Shown here: positions 11,018-21,111 of the stretch, piece by piece
Position numbering within the stretch: position 1 is the stretch's first letter
Layout of the letters: each line of letters starts with the position of its first letter
Assembly (NCBI RefSeq): GCF_904849725.1
Contig: NC_058524.1
Location: 29,667,001-29,731,000 of the forward strand
Direction: 5' to 3'
Length of the DNA stretch: 64,000 bases
From: Hordeum vulgare subsp. vulgare
Taxonomy: Eukaryota > Streptophyta > Magnoliopsida > Poales > Poaceae
Made by a program: the position numbers and the translations under genes
The notes under the pieces: model-generated
What the model saw: only the letters and a program-made list of their open reading frames with translations
Database searches by the model: none
Told to the model about the DNA's origin: nothing

Positions 11018-12535
11018 TGATACGTCTCCAACGTATCTATAATTTTTTATGGTTTCATGCTATTATCTTGTCAGACTTTGGATGTTTTCCATGCCTTCTA
11101 TATATTTTTGGGACTAACTTATTAACTCAGTGCCATGTGCCAGTTCCTGTTTTTTCCATGTTTTTGACCCCTTTCATTGGAGATTTTGAAACGGAGTCCA
11201 AACGGAATAAAATCCCCGAAAAGAATTTTTCCGTAACGGAAGAAGATCAGGAGGCTTGAGAGCCAAGGTAGGGGCCCCCAGGGGCCCCACAAGCCCTCAC
11301 TCCGAGGCCAGGGGGAGGCCGCGGCCCACAGGCTGGTGGGCCCCCTGGACGCCCTTTGCCCTAGGGGTTGCGCCTATATATTCCCTAAAAATCCCAAAAA
11401 AATCAGTAGATCATCGAAAGTACTTTTCCGCCGCCGCAAGCTTCTGTCTCCGCAAGATCCCATGTGGGGCACGTTCTGGTGCCCTGTCGGAGGGGGGATT
11501 CGGACACAGAGGGCTTCTTCATCAACACCATGACCTCTCCGATGATGCGTGAGTAGTTCACCATAGACCTACGGGTCCATAGCTAGTAGCTAGATGGCTT
11601 CTTCTCTCTCTTGGATCGTCAATACAAAGTTCTCCACGATCTTCATGGAGATCTATCCGATGTAATCTTCTTTTGCGGTGTCTTTTTCGAGATCCGATGA
11701 ATTGTGGATTTATGATCATATTATCTATGAATCTTATTTGAGTTTCTTCTGATCTCTCTTATGCATGATTTCATATCCTTGTAATTCTCTTCGAGTTGTG
11801 GGTTTTGTTTGGCCAACTAGATCTATGATTCTTGCAATGGGAGAAGTGCTTGGTTTTGGGTTCATACCGTGCGGTGACCTCACCAAGTGACAGAAGGGGT
11901 AGCGAGGCACGTATCGTGTTGTTGCCATCAAGAGTAAAAAGATGAGGTTTTCATCATTGGTTTGAGATTATCCCTCTACATCATGTCATCTTGCTTAAAG
12001 TGTTACTCTGTTCGTCATGAACTCAATACACTAGATGCATGTTGGATAGTGGTCAATGTGTGGAGTAATGGTAGTAGATGCAGAAAGTATCGCTCTACTT
12101 GTCTCGGACGTGATGCCTATATGCTAGATCATTGCCTTAGATATCGTCATGACTTTGCGCGGTTCTATCAATTGCTCGATAGTAATTTGTTCACCCATCG
12201 TAATACTTGCTATTTTGAGAGAAGCCTCTAGTGAACACTATGCCCCCAGGGGTCTACTCCACACCATATTTTCAGCCTTACACTTTTTACTTCGTTGCAC
12301 TTTCCGCCTTCAGATCTCACTTTGCAAACAATCTTGAAGGGATTGATAACCCCTTTGAAGCGTTGGGTGCAAGCTTGTTTGTGTTTGCGTAGGTACTCTG
12401 GACTTGACGAGACCCTCCTTCTGGATCGATACCTTGGTTCTCAAACTGAGGGAAATACTTACTGCTCCTGTGCTGCATCACCCTTTCCTCTTCAAGGGAA
12501 AAACCAACGCAAGCCCAATATCCGTCAACGTGTCA
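11018..12535 (+). repeat. 5' LTR of retrotransposon X
   Basis: It starts TGATACGTCTCC. The end is placed before ATTTCTGGCGCTGTTG, which resembles the TGGCGCCGTTG primer binding sites of Triticeae Gypsy-like elements. The exact 3' boundary is uncertain by a few tens of bases. Confidence 0.65.
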
Positions 12536-13045
12536 ATTTCTGGCGCTGTTGTTTGTGAAGTAGCAGGTAGCCATACCGTTGATTCTTACGGAGCTGTGAT
12601 AAATTTGGTAGGCCCACCCCCACTCGTGGTTAATGGAACTACCTTAACTCTGGAACATGTGATGCGTAGGCTGGACGTCATTGAAAATAAAGTTGCTACG
12701 ATTGGACTCATTGAGAGTTTGGATAAAAAGTTCCACAATCAAATCACTCAGTACGGATCCAAGGTGGGAATGGTTTTGAAAAATTTAAAGGAGAAGGAAC
12801 CCACAGTTAACGAAAAGCTAGGTCATGATTCCGCTAGGATTGGCAAACTAGAGGATGTTATAACCAACTTGGGTTATGTTTTTGCCGGTGTGCAGAATAC
12901 TCCAAATTTTGCCCACAATAAAATCACCAAGTCTGTTTTTTTTCCTAAAAGTAGTGGTGAATCTTCTAGCAAGAAAGATGAAACCCTTAAGATGATAAGT
13001 GATCACACCACTTATTGTTTCAGCACCAAAGACGGCGATGCGTGA
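12404..13045 (+). CDS. Gag-like remnant frame of retrotransposon X
   Basis: A 213-codon frame runs out of the LTR through the primer binding site; the meaningful part is probably from about 12550, or from the internal ATG at 12662. It reads as a mildly charged, helix-rich protein (MRRLDVIENKVATIG, then SKVGMVLKNLKEKE) without a zinc knuckle or enzyme motif. I do not recognise a domain. Its position right after the primer site suggests a gag remnant. Downstream, at 13070-13110, is a conserved-looking non-coding block with CGCTTGTTGGGAGGCAACCC. Confidence 0.35.
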   Translation: MTRPSFWIDTLVLKLREILTAPVLHHPFLFKGKTNASPISVNVSISGAVVCEVAGSHTVDSYGAVINLVGPPPLVVNGTTLTLEHVMRRLDVIENKVATIGLIESLDKKFHNQITQYGSKVGMVLKNLKEKEPTVNEKLGHDSARIGKLEDVITNLGYVFAGVQNTPNFAHNKITKSVFFPKSSGESSSKKDETLKMISDHTTYCFSTKDGDA

Positions 13046-13527
13046 TTCTATCGCTTTTATGCCTAGCTAAGGGCGTTAAACAATAGCGCTTGTTGGGAGG
13101 CAACCCAATGAAATTATCTTTTTCTTTCTGTGTTGTTGCGTCCACACCATCACAATTTTGTTGTGGTTGTGTTTTTTGTGTTTATTTTTGTGTTTGAGCC
13201 AAGCAAAACCTTTATGACTAGTCTTCGTAATGGTTGTTTGATCCTGCTGGAAAAGACAAAAACTTTTTGCTCACGAGATGATTTTTTATTTTTATCCAGA
13301 AAGAGATTTTGAGTTGATTCTTTTTGCTTCTGGTTGATATGCCGTTTTCCGAGGTCGTCGTAATTTTTCAGATTTTTGAGGTACCAGAAGTATACGAAGT
13401 ATACAGATTGCTACAGACTCGTCTGTTTTTGACAGATTCTGTTTTTGTTGAGTTGGTTGCTTGTTTTGATGAAACTATGGTTAGTATCGGGGGTACTAGC
13501 CATGGAAAAGTGAGAATACAGTATCCC
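13046..13527 (+). other. Internal region of retrotransposon X, left of CACTA B
   Basis: T-rich DNA with no supported gene. It ends at the CCC target site of CACTA B and continues after 21114. Confidence 0.7.
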
Positions 13528-13740
13528 CACTAGTGGGGACGGGGCCTTTAGCCCCGGCCCGTAAGGGGCTTTAGTCCCGGTTCACCAACCAGGATTAAAG
13601 GGGCGGTACTAAAGGCCTAACCTTTAGTCCCGACCCTGTTCCAAGCCGGGACTAAAGGTGCTCCACGTGGGCGCCTCGTAGGGCCCTCAGGGGCAGGCCC
13701 TTTAGTCTCGGTTCTTTACACGGACCGGTACTAAAGAGTT
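13528..13740 (+). repeat. Left subterminal repeats of CACTA B
   Basis: CTTTAGTCCCGG and its complement CCGGGACTAAAGG recur many times. The matching block on the right lies at 20860-21111. Confidence 0.8.
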
Positions 13741-13971
13741 TCAGATTTTGTTTATTTTTGGGTTTTAGGGTTTTAGGGTTTAGGTGTTCGGGAGATTAAC
13801 GTGATGCCTCGTTTGGTGTTCGGGAATTAGTTTTCATATAATTCTAAATAGAAATAATTATGCATATATATATCAGATTAACTTATCTTACAAGTGAGCA
13901 TATATATACAATTATATGGAGATCTGAATTATCGGGACTAGAGCCCGTCTATTCGATTACATGGAAAAACA
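13741..13971 (+). other. AT-rich stretch in CACTA B
   Basis: It contains three telomere-like TTTTAGGG units near 13755-13785, too few to be a true telomeric array. No gene is seen. Confidence 0.5.
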
Positions 13972-14222
13972 TCAGTAATGGCCCCTAGCTACACTAAATC
14001 GTCCTTTGTCATCTATAGCTTCCGTCCTCAGAAAGGTCGCAAGCTCCTCTGCAACAGCAATCGCGTGTTGCTCAGGTAGGACCTTCTCCCTCATGGCCGT
14101 GTACTATATAAGAAGAGGAGATGAATATGAATATCAATCATGATAACAAAGAATGACGGGTAAAAATAGAGGTGTGAATGTTTATATCTTACGTCGAATC
14201 TGTGATCCTTGTGCTCCACCCG
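13972..14222 (-). pseudogene. Remnant of a second CACTA B gene, C-terminal exons
   Basis: On the minus strand an exon fragment from about 14222 to 14193 ends at a GTAAG donor, and an exon 14103-13972 follows an ATATAG acceptor. Joined, they read in frame through YTAMREKVLPEQ and FLRTEAIDDKGR to a TGA at 13972-13974. The upstream exons are missing. Its place after TNP2, in the same direction, is where CACTA accessory genes lie. I cannot assign a domain. Confidence 0.45.
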
Positions 14223-14355
14223 GGACTAAAGCCCCTCCTCGGCTCCACGATAAGTTTAGTCCCACCTCGCCCAGCGAGGGGGACTAACACTTGTTTATAA
14301 GCCCTGTCGCAGCTACTCCATCGAGCTCCTCTCTAAACCAGGCTTACGGGCCTAA
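14223..14355 (+). repeat. Internal subterminal-like block of CACTA B
   Basis: Motifs GGGACTAAAGCCCC and TTTAGTCCCACCTC are followed by TTTATAAGC, CGAGCTCCTCTC and GGGCCTAA. The same order occurs in element C at 42003-42105, so the block is a shared part and not a terminus. Confidence 0.6.
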
Positions 14356-14370
14356 ATTGACTGTAAATTT

Positions 14371-14485
14371 AAAAATTGAAACTATATTTGAAATTGTGGA
14401 GAAACTTAACCGTGAATTCAAAGTGAGCTCACTTTGAATTTAGGTTTAAGTTTCTTTACAAATTCTCATATAGTTTCAATTTTTT
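14371..14485 (+). repeat. Imperfect palindrome, arms about 54 bp
   Basis: The left arm begins with AAAATTGAAACTATA and the right arm ends with TATAGTTTCAATTTT. The centre is the palindrome AAAGTGAGCTCACTTT near 14428. It could fold into a long hairpin. Confidence 0.7.
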
Positions 14486-14494
14486 TCTATTTTC

Positions 14495-14840
14495 AAAATT
14501 AATTATTTTGTTATTTTCAATTAAAAACTATGTTTATTAAAATTCTTTTTGCATATTTGAGAATTTGACAAAACTATGATAATGAAAAGTGTTTGAAATT
14601 GAATAAATAATTCAAAAATATTTTCTATTTTCAAAAGTAATTATTTTGACTATCCAAACTATTAACTATTTTGCTATTTTCAATTAAAAACTATGTTTAT
14701 TAAAATTCTTTTTGCATATTTGAGAATTTGACAAAACTATGATAATGAAAAGTGTTTGAAATTGAATAAATAATTCAAAAATATTTTCTATTTTCAAAAT
14801 TAATTATTTTGACTATCCAAACTATTAACTATTTTCCTAT
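14495..14840 (+). repeat. Tandem duplication, unit about 163 bp
   Basis: CAATTAAAAACTATG occurs at 14518 and 14681, and the following AT-rich sequence is repeated with few changes. A short related piece recurs at 17101-17160, after the Afa-like array. Confidence 0.75.
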
Positions 14841-15209
14841 TTTCTTATCAGAGTACAAAACATTCAGTCCTAGCACCCACGGGCCATGGTCAAACGTACA
14901 ACGGTATGCTGATCTGGTATGTAAATTTTACCTACTCACATTATCTTGTTATTTAAGTCGGACATCGTTTTCGATCTAACTCAAAACTCTGAAGGATATG
15001 TTTGCAACGAAATGCATATCAGATATAACAAGCAGAGAAGATTCATAGTGACAGCATTAGCTTCTTAACTCTTTAATACATAAGCTATTAGATATAACAA
15101 GCTTAACAGTATCACAATCGCATATTCTTCCTTTTTTCAATTAGGTAATACAAAAGGAGCACTACAAGCTTAACAGTATCACAAGCTTAATACATATGCA
15201 TATTTTTTT
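14841..15209 (+). other. AT-rich spacer in CACTA B
   Basis: No frame or structured repeat can be supported beyond short AAGCTTAACAGTATCAC duplicates near 15098 and 15167. Confidence 0.4.
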
Positions 15210-17100
15210 GAGCTAATTGACCCTGAAATTGAAAAGCACTACAAATGAACTCTGAAAATGTTGAAAGTTGGCATGCTACCATCATTTCACCCACATAGCA
15301 TGTGTTAAAAAGTTGAGAGGGTTACGACAAAAAATGGATGCACTTCGTGTACAAAACGGACAATCTCTCTCGAAGTATCAGGGTTTCGAACGAGAACTCA
15401 TCTCTTACAAAGGGATTTCATTTTTTTTGAACTTATTTGAATTCCATACTTTTTGTGTGTTCAAAATGCACCATTCAAAGGCACATCACAAAATTTCAAC
15501 AATTTCTGACTTCATTTGGTATTCTTCGTGCATTTACTTATTTTTTTTGAGCTAGTTGACCCTGAAATTGAAAAGCACTACAAATGAACTCTGAAAATGC
15601 TGAAAGTTGGCATGCTATCAACATTTCACCCACATAGCATGCGTTAAAAAGTTGAGAGGGCTACGACAAAAGCTGGATGCACTTCGTGTACAAAACGGAC
15701 AATCTCTCTCGAAGTATAAGGGTTTCGAACGAGAACTCATCTCTTACAAAAGGATTTCATTTTTTTGAACTTATTTGAACTCCATACTTTTTGTGTGTTC
15801 AAAATGCACCATTCGAAGGCACATCACAAAATTTCAACAATTTCTGACTTCATTTGGTATTGTTCGTGCATTTACTTTTTTTTTGAGCTAGTTGACCCTG
15901 AAATTGAAAAGCACTTCAAATGATCTCTGAAAATGTTGAAAGTTGGCATGCTATCATCATTTCACCCACATAGCATGTGTTAAAAAGTTGAGAGGGCTAC
16001 GACAAAAACTGGATGCACTTCGTGTACAAAACGGACAATCTCTCTCGAAGTATGAGGGTTTCGAACGAGAACTCATCTCTTACAAAGGGATTTCATTTTT
16101 TTGAACTTATTTGAACTCCATACTTTTTGTGTGTTCAAAATGCACCATTCAAAGGTACATCACAAAATTTCAACAACTTCTGACTTCATTTGGTATATTT
16201 CGTGCATTTACTTTTTTTTTGAGATAGGTGACCCTGAAATTGAAAAGCACTACAAATGAACTCTGAAAATGTTGAAAGTTGGCATGTTATCATCATTTCA
16301 CCCACATAGCATGTGTTAAAAAGTTGAGAGGGCTACGACAAAAGCTGGATGCACTTCGTGTACAAACCGGACAATCTCTCTCGAAGTATGAGGGTTTCGA
16401 ACGAGAACTCTTCTCTTACAAAGGGATTTCATTTTTTTGAACTTATTTGAACTCCATACTTTTTCTGTGTTCAAAATGCACCATTCAAAGGCACATCACA
16501 AAATTTCAACAATTTCTGTCTTCATTTGGTATTCTTCGTGCATTTACTTATTTTTTTAAGCTAGTTGACCCTGAAATTGAAAAGCACTACAAATGAACTC
16601 TGAAAATGTTGAAAGTTGGCATGCTATCATCATTTCACCCACATAGCATGTGTTAAAAAGTTGAGAGGGCTACGACAAAAACTGGATGCATTTCGTGTAC
16701 AAAACGGACAAGCTCTCTCGAAGTATCAGGGTTTCGAACGAGAACTCATCTCTTATAAAGGGATTTCATTTTTTTGAACTTATTTGAACTCCATACTTTT
16801 CGTGTGTTCAAAATGCACCATTCAAAGGCACATCACAAACTTTCAACAATTTCTGACTTCATTTGGTATTTTTCATGGATTTACTTAATTTTTTTTGAGC
16901 TAGTTGACCCTGAAATTGAAAAGCACTACAAATGAACTCTGAAAATGTTGAAAGTTGGCATGCTATCATCATTTCACCCACATAGCATGTGTTAAAAACT
17001 TGAGAGGGCTACGACAAAAACTGGATGCACTTCGTGTACAAAACGGACAATCTCTCTCGAAGTATCAGCGTTTCGAACGAGAACTCATCTCTTACAAAGG
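15210..17100 (+). repeat. Afa/pAs1-like tandem array in CACTA B, unit about 337 bp
   Basis: Units start (GAGCTAGTTGACC) near 15210, 15549, 15885, 16221, 16558 and 16897, giving spacings of 336-339 bp; the sixth is partial. The segment around CTGACTTCATTTGGTA and GTGCATTTACTT resembles the pAs1 FISH probe of wheat as I remember it, and the Afa unit is also about 340 bp. A frame of 95 codons inside a unit is repeat sequence and not a gene. Confidence 0.85.
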
Positions 17101-17241
17101 TTTATTAAAATTCTTTTTGCATAACTGAGAATTTGACAAAACTATGAAAATGAAAAGTGTTCGAAATTTAGTACATTCCATACATGCATTACATAAAAGG
17201 TTTAATACATTATTACATTATTGCACCAATATTCCTATGTA

Positions 17242-20200
17242 TTATTTCTGTTTTCTTCTGGGTCGTAGCCATGGAGAATCTTCATCATTCAGTAGGATGG
17301 TTGGGCCAGTTTTCACTTTGAAGGGCGGAATTTCATGAAACTTATTATAATCTTCTGACATGTCTGTCTTGTCATCTACTCCCACGATGTTTGTTTTCCC
17401 TGAAAGAACTATGTGGCATTTTGGCTCATCGGACGATATCTTCTTTTGCAGATTTCTTTTTCTCGTTTTTGTAGACTTGTCCTTCAAATAGAAAACCTGA
17501 GCGACATCATTGGCTAGGACAAATGGTTCGTCCATTTACGCAAGATTGTTGAGATCCACTGTTGTCATGTCGTACTTTTGGTCTACAACTACCCCGCCTC
17601 CTGTCAGCTTCACCCATTTGCACCAAAACAAAGGAATCTTAAAAGTAGGTCCATAGTCAAGTTCCCATATCTCGTCTATGTACCCATAATATGTTTCCAA
17701 ACAGTGCCCATTCTCGTCTGTTGCATCAAAGCGGACACCACTATTTTGGTTGGTGCTCTTTTTATCTTGGGCAACCGTGTAAAATGTATTCCCATTTATC
17801 TCATACCCTTGGAAAGTACATATAGTCGAAGATGGTGGCCTGGCCAAACAGTACAGCTGATCTCCAACGGTGTCGTCATTCATGAGATGTGTCTGCAACC
17901 AACTGCCGAAAGTCTTCTCGTGTTCCCCTTTAATCCAAGAGTCAAACTTCCCCGGGTTTTCGGAGCGTAGAATATTCTTGTGTCTCACGATATACGGAGC
18001 CACCACGGTGGAATTGTGTAGAACTGTGTAGTGTGCTTGAGAGAAAGAATGCCCGTCCATACATACTTTTGCTTTCCTTCCTAGTGTGCCTTTTCCTGTC
18101 AGCCTATCCTCATACCAAGATTCAGGAACACCAATCGGCTTAAGGTCAGGAAGAAAGTCCACACAAAACTCAATGACCTCCTCTGTTCCATAGCCCTTGG
18201 AGATGCTTCCTTCTGGCCTGGCACGGTTACGAACATATTTCTTTAAGACTCCCATGAACCTCTCGAAGGGGAACATATTGTGTAGAAACACAGGACCGAG
18301 AATTCTAATCTCTTCGACTAGGTGAACTAGGAGGTGTGTCATTATATTGAAGAAGGATGGCGGGAACAACAACTCAAAGCTGACCAGACATTGGACCACA
18401 TCAATCTGTAAACCTGATAGACTTTCTCGATCGATTACCTTCTGAGAAATTGCATTGAGGAAAGCACATACCTTCACAATTGCCATGCGAACATTTTCCG
18501 GTAGAATTCCCCTCAATGCAACCGGAAGCAATTGCGTCATAAGCACGTGGCAGTCATGAGACTTTAGGTTTTGGAATTTTTTGTCTTTCATATTTACGAT
18601 TCCCTTTATATTCAACGAGAAGCTAGTCGGGACCTTGATACTGAAAAGGACTTCAAAGAAGATTTCCTTCTCTTCCTTAGTAAGAGCGTAGCTGGCACGC
18701 CCTTGAAACTGCCCTGGATGCATGCCATCTCTTCCTTTAGGACGTTCCTGGTCCTCCCGAGCTTCCGGTGTATCTTTTGACTTCCCATACAAGCCCAGGA
18801 AGCCTAGAATATTCACGCAGAGATTCTTCGTCAGGTGCATCACGTTGATTGCCGAGCGGACCTCATGGACTTCCCAGTAGGGTAGCTCCCAAAATATAGA
18901 TTTCTTCTTCCACATGGGTACGCGCTTATCAGGGCCGTTAGGAACAGGTTGGCTGCCAGGACCCTTTCCAAAGATTACTTTTAAATCTTTGACCATATCA
19001 AATACTTCAGCACCAGTACGGATGACAGGCTTCCCCCGGGGTTCTGCCTTGCCATTGAAATGCTTGCCTTTTTTCTTTAAGGGATGCTTGGGCGGAAGAA
19101 AATGACGATTGTACGGGTACACATTCTTCCTAAATTTGTCCAGATATATACTTTCTGTCTGATCCAAACAGTGCGTGCATGCATTGTATCACTTGTTTGA
19201 CTGTCGTGAAATGTTACTAAGAGCAGGCCAATCATTGATGGTTACGAAAAGCACCGCTCGAAGGTCAAATTCCTCTTGTTTGTGCTCGTCCCACACACGT
19301 ACACCTGGTTCGGCCCACAGCTATAAAAGTTCATCAACTAATGGCCTTAGGTACACATCAGTATCGTTGCCATGTTGCTTTGGACCTTGGATAAGCACTG
19401 GCATCATAATGAACTTCCGCTTCATGCTCAACCAAGTAGGAAGGTTGTAGATACATAGAGTAACGGGCCAGGTGCTGTGACTGCAACTCTGCTCCCCAAA
19501 ACGATTCATGCCATCCGTACTCAGACCTAACCATAAGTTCCTTGCGTCAGCTGCAAATCTCGGGAACTCTCTCTCAATTTTTCTCCACTGCCGACCATCA
19601 GTGGTGTGCCTCAACTTATCGTCTTTCATATGATCTTCCATGTGCCATCGCAACAACTTCGCATGATCTTTATTTCTGAACAGACGTTTCAACCGTGGTA
19701 TTATAGGAGCATACCACATCACCTTGGCAGGAACCCTCTTCCTGGGTGGCTCGCCCTCAATATCACCAAGGTCATCTTTTCTGATCTTATACCGCAATGC
19801 AGTGCATACCGGGCATTTATCCATAGTCTCGTACTTCTCACCGCGGTAGCGGATGCAGTCATTAGGGCATGCATGTATCTTCTGCACGTGTAATCCTAGA
19901 GGGCAGACAAGCTTCTTTGCTTTGTACGTGTTGGCGGGCAATTCATTCTTTCTTGGAAGCATCTTCTTCATCAATACCAGCAACTTTTCGAATGATGAGT
20001 CAGTCACACCGGTCTCTGCCTTCCACTTCAGCAATTCCAGTGTGCTACCCAGCTTCTTCTCGCCATCTTCACAAGTTGGGTACAACAATTTGTTGTGGTC
20101 CTGTAACATCTGCTCGAACTGCAACCTCTCCTTTTCTGTGTCGCAACCTCGCCGTGCATCAGAAATGACCTGGCCAAGATCATCAGCGGGCTCATCTGGT

Positions 20201-20559
20201 TCCCGTTCTTCATCCTGATCTTCTTCTTCATTGTCTTCCATTGCGGTATCAGCATACACAGGGAACATAGATCGGTAGTTGTCATCATCGTTCTCTTCTT
20301 CTTCATCGTCGTCTTCCATCATAACCCCTCTTTCTCCGTGCTTGGTCCAAACATTATAGCCCGACATAAAACCGGACCGAAGCAGGTGGCTCTGAATGAA
20401 TCTTGAGGAAGTGTCATCCTTCTCATTCCGACATTCAACACATGGACAAAACATATAGCCACCACCATGCTTGTTCGCATCGGCTGCATCTCGAAAAGAA
20501 TGCACGCCTTCTCTGTAAGCGGCTGCGCGTCGATCACCGTACATCCATGGATGGCTCAT
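17242..20559 (-). pseudogene. TNP2-type CACTA transposase, nearly full length (element B)
   Basis: The frame begins MSHPWMYGDRRAAAYREGV at 20559, the usual CACTA transposase start. It continues without a frameshift for over 1000 codons. Recognisable parts are the N-terminal association domain with CPCVECRN (about 20450) and an acidic linker. The TNP2 core follows, with IHACPNDCIRYRG (about 19860) and LGLSTDGMNRFGEQ (about 19510). The C-terminal domains of the DUF4218 and DUF4216 type end at 17242. Three in-frame stops interrupt it: TAG at 19321-19323, TGA at 19189-19191 and TAA at 17536-17538 (Tyr expected). This is an unusually intact dead transposase, which suggests a fairly recent loss. 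Confidence 0.92.
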
Positions 20560-20859
20560 CTGTGTTATACGATAATATATCAAATACAATCACGACCCTA
20601 AAAATTAGTACCGCATGGTTTAAACGAGGAAATATAGTTGCTAACCTTTTAGAATAAGTAGAAATAAAGAGGAAGAGGTTTAAGCGTGGCTCAGGCATCT
20701 CATATCGTAGTTGTGTTCGGTGAACTGAAGCGGCATCGCTCTAACACACATTTCAACAAACACCTCCAGTGCATAAAAAAAGTGGATAGCTAGCACACAC
20801 CCACAATCCTCCATCCATGAAAAATGCAAGGAAGAGGGGAGAGGGGGGCTGTGCTATAT
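20560..20859 (+). other. 5' flank of TNP2 in CACTA B
   Basis: AT-rich stretch between the start codon and the subterminal repeats, presumably leader and promoter on the minus strand. No frame seen. Confidence 0.5.
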
Positions 20860-21111
20860 ATAGGCAGAGGACTTTAGTCCCGGTTTGAGACACAAACCGG
20901 GACTAAAGGTGGCGCACATGCGGGCTGCACACCGCGTAGCCCTTTAGTCCCGGTTTGGGACACCAACCGGGACTAAAGGCTCCTTACGGACCGGGACTAA
21001 AGCCTCGAGGGGGGCATTGCGATTTGGGCGGATGTGGCCGGGCCTTTAGTCCCGGCCCAGAGGCAGGCCGGGACTAAAGGGTCCCGGCCAAAGGCCCGTT
21101 TTCCACTAGTG
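20860..21111 (+). repeat. Right subterminal repeats of CACTA B
   Basis: TTTAGTCCCGGTTTG and its complement alternate, and the block ends in CCACTAGTG. Confidence 0.85.

Larger units (their letters stand above)
13528..21111 (-). mobile_element. CACTA transposon B
   Basis: The left end reads CACTAGTGG, the right end is its reverse complement, and CCC is duplicated at 13525-13527 and 21112-21114. Subterminal TTTAGTCCCGG motifs occur in both orientations at each end. On the minus strand it carries a nearly complete TNP2 gene, an Afa-like tandem array and a remnant of a further gene. The termini are related to those of element C. Confidence 0.94.

Noticed and set aside
13750..13790. Interstitial telomere repeat
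   Set aside because: Only about three irregular TTTTAGGG units; too short to mean more than chance.
15268..15555. 95-codon frame starting MACYHHFTH, also seen near 42608 and 58743
   Set aside because: It lies wholly in one Afa-like repeat unit. Sister units carry stops and shifts in it.
15210..17100. CRISPR-like regular repeats
   Set aside because: Units are contiguous 337-bp tandem copies without short repeats and unique spacers, in a plant-type sequence.
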